A program made the translations under genes and the position numbers. This document shows, piece by piece, positions 11,431-21,300 of a DNA stretch of 64,000 nt (its first letter is position 1; each line of letters opens with the position of its first letter). A model generated the notes under the pieces. It had not been told where the DNA came from. It did no database searches and saw only the letters and a list, made by a program, of their open reading frames with translations. The DNA comes from an uncultured Prevotella sp. (lineage in GTDB: Bacteria; Bacteroidota; Bacteroidia; Bacteroidales; Bacteroidaceae). The stretch covers positions 62,001 through 126,000 of the forward strand of contig CAJOIW010000003.1 of assembly GCA_905234845.1 (NCBI GenBank), written 5' to 3'.

Positions 11431-14400
11431 TTAAATATTAAAGTTCACACCGACAGAGAACGTGCGGACGTTAGGATAGGAAATACCATTGTCCGTGTTC
11501 AATTCGGGATCCCAGAGTTTGAACTTGCTGAACGTAAACACATTCTCACCCATCACATAGAAACGTCCGCCACGCAGGAAACCGCTACGCTGCCACGACT
11601 TCGGGAAGTAGTAGGATACGGTAAACTGCTTGAGACGCATAAAAGTCACGTCGCGCTTCCACCATGTGCTGGTCTGGAAGTTGTTGATGTTATGCGGGTC
11701 GTTCTGTCCCCATGCCAGACGCGGATAGAACACGTCGGTCTTCTCGGGATTCTCTGCACTCCAGCGGTCGGAGATGTTGGAGTAGAGCGTACCACCACCC
11801 GAGGTAGAGGTGAACGGACGGATACCGTTGCCGCGCAAGATGCGCTCGGCATCGGCCACACCCTGGAAGAGGATACCCAGACCGAGGTTCTTGTAACGGA
11901 TGTCGCCACCGAAACCATAGTAGATACGGGGCACGTCGCCACGCGAGATGCACACCTGGTCGTACTCGTCGATGTGGTTGTCGCCGTTCATGTCCTTATA
12001 CATGATGTCGCCTGGAGCGACCAGCTCGCCAGCATAGGTCTCGCCGAACTGCGAGATGCCGCGCTCCTTGATTTGCTCCTCGCTGGTGTAAAGACCCTCA
12101 GCCACATAACCCCACTCGGCCAATACATTGTGGCCGCGACGGTCGAGCCAAGGATAAGCCGGGTCGGCCTGTGCGTTTTCAATAACCTTGTCTTTGTTCT
12201 CCGTCATATTGGCACGCAATGAGATATACAAGTCCTTGCCAAACTGATGGCTGTACTCGAAGGCGGCCTCATAACCCTTGTTCTCTACAATTCCGACGTT
12301 AGCCGAGATACTGCGGGCAAAACCGGCAATGAGAGGCACGTTCGCACGCTCGACGAAAATCTTGGAGCGGCGCTCCTTGAAGAAGTCGAACACAAAGGTA
12401 AGGTCGTCGTTGAAAAAGTTGATTTCGATACCGAGGTCTTGCTTACGCACCTTCGACCACTGCGGCTTATAGCCGTAGTTCTCGTAGGCCAGTCCGCTGT
12501 TACCCCAATAGGTATTGTAGCCGTTACCGCCACCAATCTTAGTAAAGTAACTGAAGCGTTCGCCCGACGAGTCGTTACCCACGGTACCATCGCTGTAACG
12601 GAACTTCAAGAACGAGATGACCTTTGAGATAGGCTTCCACCAAGGCTCGTTGGAAGGTACCCAACCGATAGCCCATGCGGGGAAGAAACCAAAACGGTGG
12701 CCGGGCTCGAAGTTCTCCGAACCGGTGTAACCGAGGTTGGTCTCCACAAAGTAGCGGTTCTTGTAGTCGTAGGTCAGACGGGCCGAGAGACTCTGCTGCT
12801 TATAGGGCAGCGTGGTGAAGAGGCTGGCGCCGTTGGCATCGAGGTAGTTACGCAGGTTGAAGAGCACCAGACCGGTCACGGTGTGGTCCTTAGCAAAGAT
12901 GCGCTTGTAGTCGAGAGCCGCCTCGAAGTAGAATGTGCGGTAAACCCACTTGTCTGAGCTGACACTCATCGAAGAGTTACCCTTGTACTGCTCGCTAAGC
13001 TGAATCTTGGCGGGGTCGGTATCAAGAAGGGGCTGGTCGGTGTCATTACCATCGGCATCCTTCACCCACAGCAGATTACCCTCTTCGTCGACGGCCTGCG
13101 GATAGAGGCGCGTGTCCTCAATCCATACACCCTGACGCTGTCCGCCCGTCACCTTCCATGTGCTGTCGTCTACGGCATAGTGGAGCGACTGCGTGGCGCG
13201 AACGTCAAAGGCTATCAACGCACGGGCGGTCAAGCCCTTGCTCCACTTCCAGAAGCCCAAGTCCTGAGTAAGTTTCAGGTTGGTGTTAATCTGGGTCTGG
13301 TGCTGGGTCTGATAACCACGGCGTGTCAGCGTCACCCACGGCGAGTCGAGCTCGCGGTTGTCGGGCGACGAGCCCGGGTTCAGTCCGTTGGCAAACTGCA
13401 CGGGATAAATCACGGGGTTGGTCGACATGGCCTTGGTGAAAATCTCGCCCAGACTGACATGGGGATAGTTGCCGCTGGAGAGCCAGCCGCTCACACCCAC
13501 GTCGATATTGGTGGTCTTCGAGGCCTTCAGGTTGACGTTGGTCAGGAAGTTGTAGCGGTCGTAGTCGATCTCCGAAGAGTAGTCCTGCGCCTTGTCACGC
13601 TTGGTAAGACCCTTCTCGGTGTAGTACGACAGCGAGATATAGTACGATGCGTTGGGCGCACCGCCTCGGATATTCACGTTGGCGCGGCGGTTCCAACCCA
13701 TCTTGTGGTAGAGCTCCTTCATCCAGTCGACATTCGGATAGAGGTACTTGTTGACCGAAGCGGGCAACACAAGATTACCATTGCCGTCGCCATAGAGCGT
13801 TTGAGCGGCCTCCATGTCCTCGGGACTGAGGGTCATGTTGTTGGCCAGCTTGGTGTTCAGTATCTGCTGTTCACCATAGTAGCGCGACCCGCGAGAGGTC
13901 ATGTAGGCCTCATTGACGGCATTCATGTAGTCGATACCGTCGACGAGGTCGGGAACCTTCGTGAGCGACGTGACACCCTGATAGATGTCGAACGAGAACT
14001 TGGGCTTGCTTACCTCACCGGGCTTGGTGGTGATGATGATGACACCATTACCACCACGCACACCGTAGACGGCGGTTGAGGCAGCATCCTTCAGGACGGT
14101 AATCGACTCAATGTCCTCGGGGTCGAGGTTGTTGAAGCTACGCTCAATACCATCGACGAGCACCAACGGCCCCTCGTTGCGGTTGGTGAGCGTGGAGATA
14201 CCGCGAATCCAGATGTCGGAGTCGTCTTGTCCGGGTACACCCGTGCGCTGCACGCTGACAACACCCGAGACACGTCCGGCGAGCACCGACGACATATTGG
14301 CTACCGGAGCCTTCACATGTTCCATCTTCAGCGACGACTGGGCTCCGAGCACGGAGACTTTCTTAGCTGTGGTGTAACCCACAACGGTCACTTCGTCGAG

Positions 14401-14715
14401 CTTGCTGACATCCTCGTGAAGGATGAAGTCGATGAGCGTACCATTCACTTTTCGCTCCTCGCTCTTGAAGCCTACATAGGTGGCTACGAGCACGGCCTTG
14501 TCGGAAACGGTAATGGTGTACTGGCCATTGATGTCGGTGATAACGGCATTGGTGGTACCCTTCTCCTGAACGGTCACTCCGATGAGCGGCTCACCCTCAA
14601 CGTCCTGCACACGACCCGACACTTTCACTGGCGCGGCGAAAGCAGGCATGGAAAGCACTAATGCGATGAGAAGCACCAGTGACTTCCATAGTTGTTCGGT
14701 TTTCAATAGGTCCAT
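11431..14715 (-). CDS. SusC/RagA-family TonB-dependent outer-membrane transporter
   Basis: 1094 residues: signal peptide (to about residue 27), a carboxypeptidase-regulatory-like beta domain (VSGRVQDVEGEPLIGVTVQE), a TonB box region (LDEVTVVGYTTAKK), a plug domain with the SusC hallmark VYGVRGGNGVIIITTK, and a long beta-barrel ending in SYPNVRTFSVGVNFNI. It imports glycans into the periplasm with energy from TonB. The start codon lies 3 bp after the stop of the GLUG-repeat gene, so translation is probably coupled and the ribosome-binding region lies inside the upstream gene. It pairs with the SusD-like gene downstream. Confidence 0.95.
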   Translation of the reverse strand: MDLLKTEQLWKSLVLLIALVLSMPAFAAPVKVSGRVQDVEGEPLIGVTVQEKGTTNAVITDINGQYTITVSDKAVLVATYVGFKSEERKVNGTLIDFILHEDVSKLDEVTVVGYTTAKKVSVLGAQSSLKMEHVKAPVANMSSVLAGRVSGVVSVQRTGVPGQDDSDIWIRGISTLTNRNEGPLVLVDGIERSFNNLDPEDIESITVLKDAASTAVYGVRGGNGVIIITTKPGEVSKPKFSFDIYQGVTSLTKVPDLVDGIDYMNAVNEAYMTSRGSRYYGEQQILNTKLANNMTLSPEDMEAAQTLYGDGNGNLVLPASVNKYLYPNVDWMKELYHKMGWNRRANVNIRGGAPNASYYISLSYYTEKGLTKRDKAQDYSSEIDYDRYNFLTNVNLKASKTTNIDVGVSGWLSSGNYPHVSLGEIFTKAMSTNPVIYPVQFANGLNPGSSPDNRELDSPWVTLTRRGYQTQHQTQINTNLKLTQDLGFWKWSKGLTARALIAFDVRATQSLHYAVDDSTWKVTGGQRQGVWIEDTRLYPQAVDEEGNLLWVKDADGNDTDQPLLDTDPAKIQLSEQYKGNSSMSVSSDKWVYRTFYFEAALDYKRIFAKDHTVTGLVLFNLRNYLDANGASLFTTLPYKQQSLSARLTYDYKNRYFVETNLGYTGSENFEPGHRFGFFPAWAIGWVPSNEPWWKPISKVISFLKFRYSDGTVGNDSSGERFSYFTKIGGGNGYNTYWGNSGLAYENYGYKPQWSKVRKQDLGIEINFFNDDLTFVFDFFKERRSKIFVERANVPLIAGFARSISANVGIVENKGYEAAFEYSHQFGKDLYISLRANMTENKDKVIENAQADPAYPWLDRRGHNVLAEWGYVAEGLYTSEEQIKERGISQFGETYAGELVAPGDIMYKDMNGDNHIDEYDQVCISRGDVPRIYYGFGGDIRYKNLGLGILFQGVADAERILRGNGIRPFTSTSGGGTLYSNISDRWSAENPEKTDVFYPRLAWGQNDPHNINNFQTSTWWKRDVTFMRLKQFTVSYYFPKSWQRSGFLRGGRFYVMGENVFTFSKFKLWDPELNTDNGISYPNVRTFSVGVNFNI

Positions 14716-14718
14716 ATT

Positions 14719-17700
14719 TTAGTTAGATATTACAACTTTTTTACCATCAATAATATAGATGCCCTTCGGCAGTTTGGCACCATTGCTGATGCGACGGCCA
14801 GAGAGGTCGAACACACCATTGGCTTTGCTCAAGGTCTCACCGCTCAACTCCTCAACAGTGCGGATGCCAGTCTTAATCTCGTAAGGTACAAAACCAAACT
14901 GCTTGAGTACGGGGAAGGCATACTTCGTGCGAGCCCAGCTCCATGTGCCAGAGAAGTCCCAACCGATATAGGTATAGGTGTCTTCTACCTTCAGGTCGTC
15001 AACGTTGAGCTGTTCATCGTATTCCACCTCTGACTCGTCGCCGGCAGTCATATTGGTTTCTGGCCATGCGCCGTTGGTCGGATCCATTAAGGCATCAATG
15101 TTGCTGATATTGCCATGGAAGTAAATAGTAGCGTTAGGCTTCTCTCCGGCACCGTTACCTGCGATAAACGGAGCTGCCACGTGAGGTGAGCCGTCGCCCT
15201 TAGAGGAGCAGTCGCCGATAGATACACAGTTGTCAATGGTGACCGTACTCTCAGCCTTGTCAATCAGACCAACAAAGCCACCAACCCAACCACGATAGGT
15301 TGCACTCAAGTTACCGTTAAAATAGCTGTTCTCAACCTTGCAGGTTCCCTCAAGCGTACAGCCGAAGAAGCCGCCAACCTGTGAGTAAGCCTCAACGTCT
15401 CCCCACACATAGCAGTCCTTCACGCTGACACCGCTGCCGTCGCCACAGAGCAGAGCCACGTGGTCGCGGGCAACGACCTTACCCGTAACGGCAACCTTCT
15501 CAAACGTAGTGCTGCTGGCTGAGCCTATGAGACCTACGTGGTTGGCACCGTTGACAGTAGAGATCACCTGGAAATTCTCGAAGGCGATGTTCCTGAAAGA
15601 AGCACCGCTGGTCTTTCCGAAGACGCCCTTGTCGTTGCCGCCGGCAACCTCTATCTTGATATTCTTCACTCGGTGACCCTGTCCATTGAGCTTACCGCGG
15701 AAGGAGCCGCTCTCGTTGAACAAACCGTCAAACTTAACTCCTCCCATGTCGATGTCGTTCACCAGAACATAATTACCCACAGGATTTTTGGCAATGTTGA
15801 TGAAGTCTTGAGAAGTGCGTATTTCGTATACCTCGTCCTGTCTGGTGGTGATAAACGAGAACTTGTTGTCGCCTACTACGGTGAAGTAGTTGGCCACCTC
15901 AGGAGCAATGCCGAGGGTAACCTCAACAGTACCCGAGCCAAGATAGTTTCCGTTCAAGTCGCTGCACCAGAGCTGACGGTCGACCTCAACGTAGTCTACA
16001 AGGTTGGCTCCCTTGGTGATGGTCGCTGTGAAATCCTGACCCCAAGAGCCATGAATGGTGCTGATATCTTTATAGTCGGCAGTACCGTCGGTGTAAATCA
16101 GCGGCTCAATCGGGAAGTCATAGTAGCGAACCTTCAACGGAGCTTTCATCCACTTCAACACGGGATACATCCTGCCTTCGCCACCCTCGAAGAACTTCCA
16201 TGTGTTGTTGAAGTCCCAGCCCAGTGTGTTCACATAGAAGTTGCGGGTCTTGGCCTCGCTGTCATCAATAAGCAGACCATTCGCACCATCGGCGTCACCG
16301 GCTTCGCTCTTGGTCGAGCCATCATAAAGGGTAGAGGCGATGACATAGTTATTCGTGAAGGTCATGCTGCGGCCGGCGGTGTTAATCAGACGGGGGTTGG
16401 TGCCACCGTTGATATGAGCAGCAGCCGAGAGGCAGTTACTAATCTGGGTAGCCACGTCGTCACTGTCGAGCAGCGAGATAAGACCACTGTTGCAGGTCAG
16501 ACCCTCGTTCTCAAGCGTACCGCTAAAGAGGCAGTTCTCCATGACACCACCGTTGGCCACGCCAGCCATGCCACCCGTCTGGAACTGCCATGTGGAGATG
16601 CGCGAGTCGGAGATACAGTCGGTGATGAGCGAAGGCTCTCCGAAGTCGTTGCTCATGTCGCCCGTAATGGAACCCACGTGGTCGCGACCACGAATATCAG
16701 AGTTGGATACATAGACGCGCTGAACAATACCGCCATAGATGTGACCTGCCACAGCACCTACGTTCTCGTTACCTAGCAGATTGGCATCCTCGAAGCCGAG
16801 GTCCTCGATGATGGCGCTACGCGTCGACGAGAAGAGACCAACACTGGCCTGCGACTGATTCTGGAATTTCATGTTACGAATAACGTGCCCATTGCCGTGG
16901 AGAATGCCCGTGAACTCTGGCAGCGGAGAGAAGGCTACACCCGACATATCGATGTCGGCAGTGATGTTGAACTCACCGCTGGGGTTCTGACTCAGCTTGT
17001 CCATCAGCTCTTGAGCTGTGGAGATTTTGGTGTCCATGGTGGCGACTGTAATCTGCTTGGTGATGGTATAGCCCTTAATATAACTATCGCCCTGAGTAGA
17101 AATGGTGACCGTGACCGTACCGGCATTCACACCCTCAAGGGTCGTACCACTAACCTTAACCACGTTCTGATTGCTCGAGGTGATGGTCACCGAACGTTCA
17201 AGAATCGACTCGGCCTTGGTATCGAACTTTGTGCCAAGGAAGAAATCGGGGAACTTTTCCGTACGGATATAGTCACCGTCGAAGGGCACCGCCATACCCG
17301 CCAATACTGGATAGCGGCCACTGGCAAGGCTCCATGCCGTGCCAAAGCCGATACCCGTGTAGGTAGCAGGAGTCTTCAGCTCGGCGTCGGTCTTCACGAT
17401 GCCATGATGATTTGTGTCGTAAAGCGACATATCTATCTCGTTACCCTCTCGGTTGTAAACGATGGTGTTCTCAGAAACGTAGTTATTGGTAGCCACCAAG
17501 ACAGCATTGCTACTGAGTGGACCGCCGGCAATTCCCGCTGTAAAACGGTTGTCTCCATTGATGGGAGGATCTGCTACGTTTCCTATGAGCGAAGAGGCGA
17601 TGCAGACGTTGCCCGTAACGGTGGCGGTTCCATCCTCATAGAATGCTACGATACCGCCACAACCACCCCAGGCTCCTACATAGACGCGACCCAGGAAGAG

Positions 17701-18285
17701 GTTATTCTCGAAAGTGGTGGTTCCACGTGCCCATCCGGTAATACCTCCGCCTTGATAGCCTCGGTCGTAGATGTAGGCTGTCGACATACAGTTCTTTACG
17801 GTTGCGCTTGAGCCATTGTCGCCAGTATGGCCGACAACACCGCCTACGTGGTCGTTACCTGTTACATAACCGGAGGTAAACACGCGGTCGACTACAGTAC
17901 CGTTAGTGGCACGACCAGCCAAAATACCTACATGGTTCTGACCCGAAACGTTGGCGCCTTCAACGCGTACGTTCTGAATGGTAGCGCCTGAGGCCACACC
18001 GAACAGACCTTTCACATTATCGTTGCCAGTAATTGTCAAGCCCTTAATGACATGGCCGTTACCACTGAATGTACCCGTGAAAGGAGCTGTCTCGGTACCG
18101 ACGGGCACCCACTCGCTCGTCAGGGTAATGTCGTTCGCCAGAACGTAACTCCCTGCCAAGCCACTTGCCATCGCACGAAGTCCAGCCTCATTCGTAATCT
18201 GCGTCTGGGCAGATGCACCGAGCGAAACCATCATTGCAAAAGCAAAAAACAATGACTTTTTCAGTCGAAGTAATGATTTACTCAT
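14719..18285 (-). CDS. Secreted GLUG-repeat beta-solenoid protein, candidate surface glycan-binding protein
   Basis: 1188 residues with a signal peptide (...VSLGASAQ). Nearly the whole protein consists of three blocks of GLUG-type repeats (GTFSGNGHVIKGL, NVKGLFG, NHVGGVVGH, NDKGVFG and variants), which form a right-handed beta-solenoid in adhesin-like proteins; Ig-like linkers separate the blocks. It ends FDLSGRRIS...GIYIIDGKKVVISN, the short sorting signature. It has no lipobox. Its position between GH38 and SusC, where many utilisation loci carry SusE/F-type binding proteins, suggests a surface role in capturing mannan, but a direct glycan-binding function is only inferred. Confidence 0.75.
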   Translation of the reverse strand: MSKSLLRLKKSLFFAFAMMVSLGASAQTQITNEAGLRAMASGLAGSYVLANDITLTSEWVPVGTETAPFTGTFSGNGHVIKGLTITGNDNVKGLFGVASGATIQNVRVEGANVSGQNHVGILAGRATNGTVVDRVFTSGYVTGNDHVGGVVGHTGDNGSSATVKNCMSTAYIYDRGYQGGGITGWARGTTTFENNLFLGRVYVGAWGGCGGIVAFYEDGTATVTGNVCIASSLIGNVADPPINGDNRFTAGIAGGPLSSNAVLVATNNYVSENTIVYNREGNEIDMSLYDTNHHGIVKTDAELKTPATYTGIGFGTAWSLASGRYPVLAGMAVPFDGDYIRTEKFPDFFLGTKFDTKAESILERSVTITSSNQNVVKVSGTTLEGVNAGTVTVTISTQGDSYIKGYTITKQITVATMDTKISTAQELMDKLSQNPSGEFNITADIDMSGVAFSPLPEFTGILHGNGHVIRNMKFQNQSQASVGLFSSTRSAIIEDLGFEDANLLGNENVGAVAGHIYGGIVQRVYVSNSDIRGRDHVGSITGDMSNDFGEPSLITDCISDSRISTWQFQTGGMAGVANGGVMENCLFSGTLENEGLTCNSGLISLLDSDDVATQISNCLSAAAHINGGTNPRLINTAGRSMTFTNNYVIASTLYDGSTKSEAGDADGANGLLIDDSEAKTRNFYVNTLGWDFNNTWKFFEGGEGRMYPVLKWMKAPLKVRYYDFPIEPLIYTDGTADYKDISTIHGSWGQDFTATITKGANLVDYVEVDRQLWCSDLNGNYLGSGTVEVTLGIAPEVANYFTVVGDNKFSFITTRQDEVYEIRTSQDFINIAKNPVGNYVLVNDIDMGGVKFDGLFNESGSFRGKLNGQGHRVKNIKIEVAGGNDKGVFGKTSGASFRNIAFENFQVISTVNGANHVGLIGSASSTTFEKVAVTGKVVARDHVALLCGDGSGVSVKDCYVWGDVEAYSQVGGFFGCTLEGTCKVENSYFNGNLSATYRGWVGGFVGLIDKAESTVTIDNCVSIGDCSSKGDGSPHVAAPFIAGNGAGEKPNATIYFHGNISNIDALMDPTNGAWPETNMTAGDESEVEYDEQLNVDDLKVEDTYTYIGWDFSGTWSWARTKYAFPVLKQFGFVPYEIKTGIRTVEELSGETLSKANGVFDLSGRRISNGAKLPKGIYIIDGKKVVISN

Positions 18286-18305
18286 TTTTTTGATAGTTTA
18301 AATGA

Positions 18306-21300
18306 TTAATAATTTGATTGATTGATAATTAGCTTTTTAGTCTCCGAACGTAAAATTCGGCTCTGCTGACGGGCTGTCAGCATATAGAGATAAACGCCAT
18401 CGGGGAGCACGGGCAAGTAACAGAAATCTTGCACACCAGCACCCGTGACGGGGTATTCCTGCCGCGCCACCTGCCGCCCGTCCTGTGTAAGCACATGGAG
18501 GGTAAGGTAATCGACGCTCGACGGTACGCTACAACGTATGGTCGTCTTATCTGAGCATGGGTTGGGATAGTTGCCCATGAGGGTGATGGTTCCCTCCCCT
18601 TGGGGGAGGTTAGGAGGGGTTTTTATTCTAGTGGGCTCATCGGGCTTGCCATAAACGGCAAACTCATAAATACGGGCAGTATAATCATTCTGCTCTCCCT
18701 GAGTGACCTGCAACCGCACGCGCTCAGTTGTGAACGGCTCGACGCTCCGCACCAGTTTATTGGCAGTATTGTCTTCCACAACATCCACATCCACCCATCT
18801 GCGGTTCTCATATTTCTGAAGCTTGCACGACTTCGTGATGTAGTTCGTACTCTCGCAGCCCGCATTGAGCACCATCCAACGACAAACCTCTACGGGCTCG
18901 CTGAAACGATATTCAAGATAGGGTGTATGACTTTGTCCACCACCCACACACCATTTCGTAAGCTCGTTCATGTCGGCCGCCATCGGGCCTGCCTCGTTGT
19001 CGTTAATCTTATGACTGGTGTAAATATTCTTCGGGGTGAAATAGACTCCACAGCTCTCATTGGCGGCTTCGCCAAGCTCACGATAGTCGATATAGGTGTT
19101 AAGCGGAGTGAGGGGTAGTATGTCATCAGCCTGATTGTCCGAGACTGTCGCGGCAAGCAGGAAAAGGGTATTATCGGAAGGAAGGGTCAGCGTAGTGGCT
19201 CCCTCTGGCAACGGCAAGAGGTACTTATACATGTAGAGGAAATTGTAAGCCTCGTTGGTCTTTCCTGAGATATTGTGGCTATGGGTTGCCGTAAAGGCGA
19301 CATTCTGCCGACGATAGCGTGTCCCTGCATTGAAAGGCGACTCCAACTGTCCGACTGTCCCGCTGAAGTAGGGAACCTCGAAGGTGTAGGTCTCGCTGCC
19401 TGCACTTAGCTCTGCTACCGCACCCATCTTATTGGTCGAGGCCAAGAGCAGATAGAGTTTCTTCCCGCCAGCGCCCTCAGGCAGGTTTATGCTCTGACCG
19501 GCACAGCACACGGCATTCTTGGCTCCATTGGCACGGCTGCCCATTGTGAACGCGATGCCGTCGGCCATCAGTACATCGGACACCTGCTCGGCTGGATAGG
19601 CATAGGTTATTCTCGTCTCCGCATCCTCTTTCTTCGTGTCGTAGCTCATCATGTCGGCATCGTAAGGAAGCTCGACCTTCTGGTTAAGAGATGAGGGATG
19701 AGAGGTAAAGGATGAGGGCGAGAGTGTCACCGCGAAGGTCTTGGGCTGATACTTGCCGATATTGAACGTGAGCCGGTTGCCGCTGAAGATGGCCTCGCCC
19801 ACAGGGTCTTCCAGTCCACTCACCTCACGGGCAGAGACTATCGCTGCGGGGAAGGTGATGCTGACATTGTCCTGACTCTGTCCCGTCCACTCATAGACGC
19901 GGACTATCATCTCGTCGCTCTGCTCGGCCTTCTTCACAGCTTTTACGGCAACCTTCTCTGTGCTAAGCGAGAGGAAGTCGACTTCTTTGCCCAGGGCACC
20001 GTCGTGTTTCGGTGCGGTAAAGGCGAGGAGCGGCTGGTTGAGTTTTGAAGCCTCCATCTGGGTCTGCTCACTCCATGAGCCTTCATGTGGGAAGAACGAA
20101 TAAGTGAACAGGTTGACGCCGAGGTCCTGCTCACCCTGATAGGTATAGTTGTCATCGGTTGAGGGGGTGTGGATAAGCGTCAGACGAAGCGTATTATCGT
20201 TAGGCTTATCCCAACCATACTTGCAGTCGTTGAGAATTGACACTCCGAAATCTCCTTCCTGACGGGAGAGGTCGGCCCACTGGTGACCCTGCACCTCGTA
20301 TTCCTCGGAGCTGCGGTTGCCTCGCTCTATCGTGCCGAGCGATATGTCATAAGTGGCTTTCGGATTGGAGAAGGCGAAGGGGACATTCACCTTCAGCATT
20401 CGCCCGTGTGTCTGCCAGTCGACCTCATTCACGCAGTCGATGCGATTGCTCAAGGCATTCATGCGGAAATACTGCACGAAGCGTGAGCCCTCCTTCTCCT
20501 TGTAAACACGAAAACTTTTACGGAGCGGCCCATCCTCAACCAGTTCGACAGCAGTATTCTCATTGACGATTGTCGGTGACTTCTGTATGTTGTCGTACGA
20601 TATTTCCCACGAGGGCCATGCGCCCTCATGGTCGTAGATGAGCTGCAGTTGTGAGGTACGCACCAATGCACGATTACTGGCCACATCGCTGATATTGCTA
20701 AGGTCGCCTCGTGTAGAAAGGGTTAGTTTGTAAACACCATTCGAGAGTGTGCGTCCCTGCTGATTGGCAACGAGCTCGGAGGTAAGCTGCGAGGCTTCAC
20801 CAAGACGCACATCATAAACCGCATAGCCCAACGACGGCACTGTGGCGGCGAAGAGCAGTGTCAGCACACCCGTATTCTCGTCGTAGCCGGCGATTTGCGA
20901 GAGCACCTCCTGTCCGTCTTTGTCGAAGACGCGGACGCCCCGTGGACAAGAGGACGTGGCGATGGCAGCCTCCACGACATCGGTACGGCGGAACGACAGC
21001 GGATTGTAAACCACTACGGGCATTCCCTCTGTCTGGGTATCCATCTCGCGGATGATAGTTCCTGCCGTTGTCGAGAGCGTGTTGGCAAAGGTCTTGTTGG
21101 CCAGCACATAGTCGTTCATCGAGTAAAGGTAGGCGTTGGGGATGCTCGTGCCGGTAAGGCCGTCGTGGTGCGCCTGCCAGAGATTACGCACCCAGGCATC
21201 GTTGATGGTAGCCTGCGGATAAGTCTGTACGCCGAGCCACTGCGCCAGCGATGCCGACTTCTCGGTAGCATCGGCCAGTAACTCGTTACGACGGTTCCAG

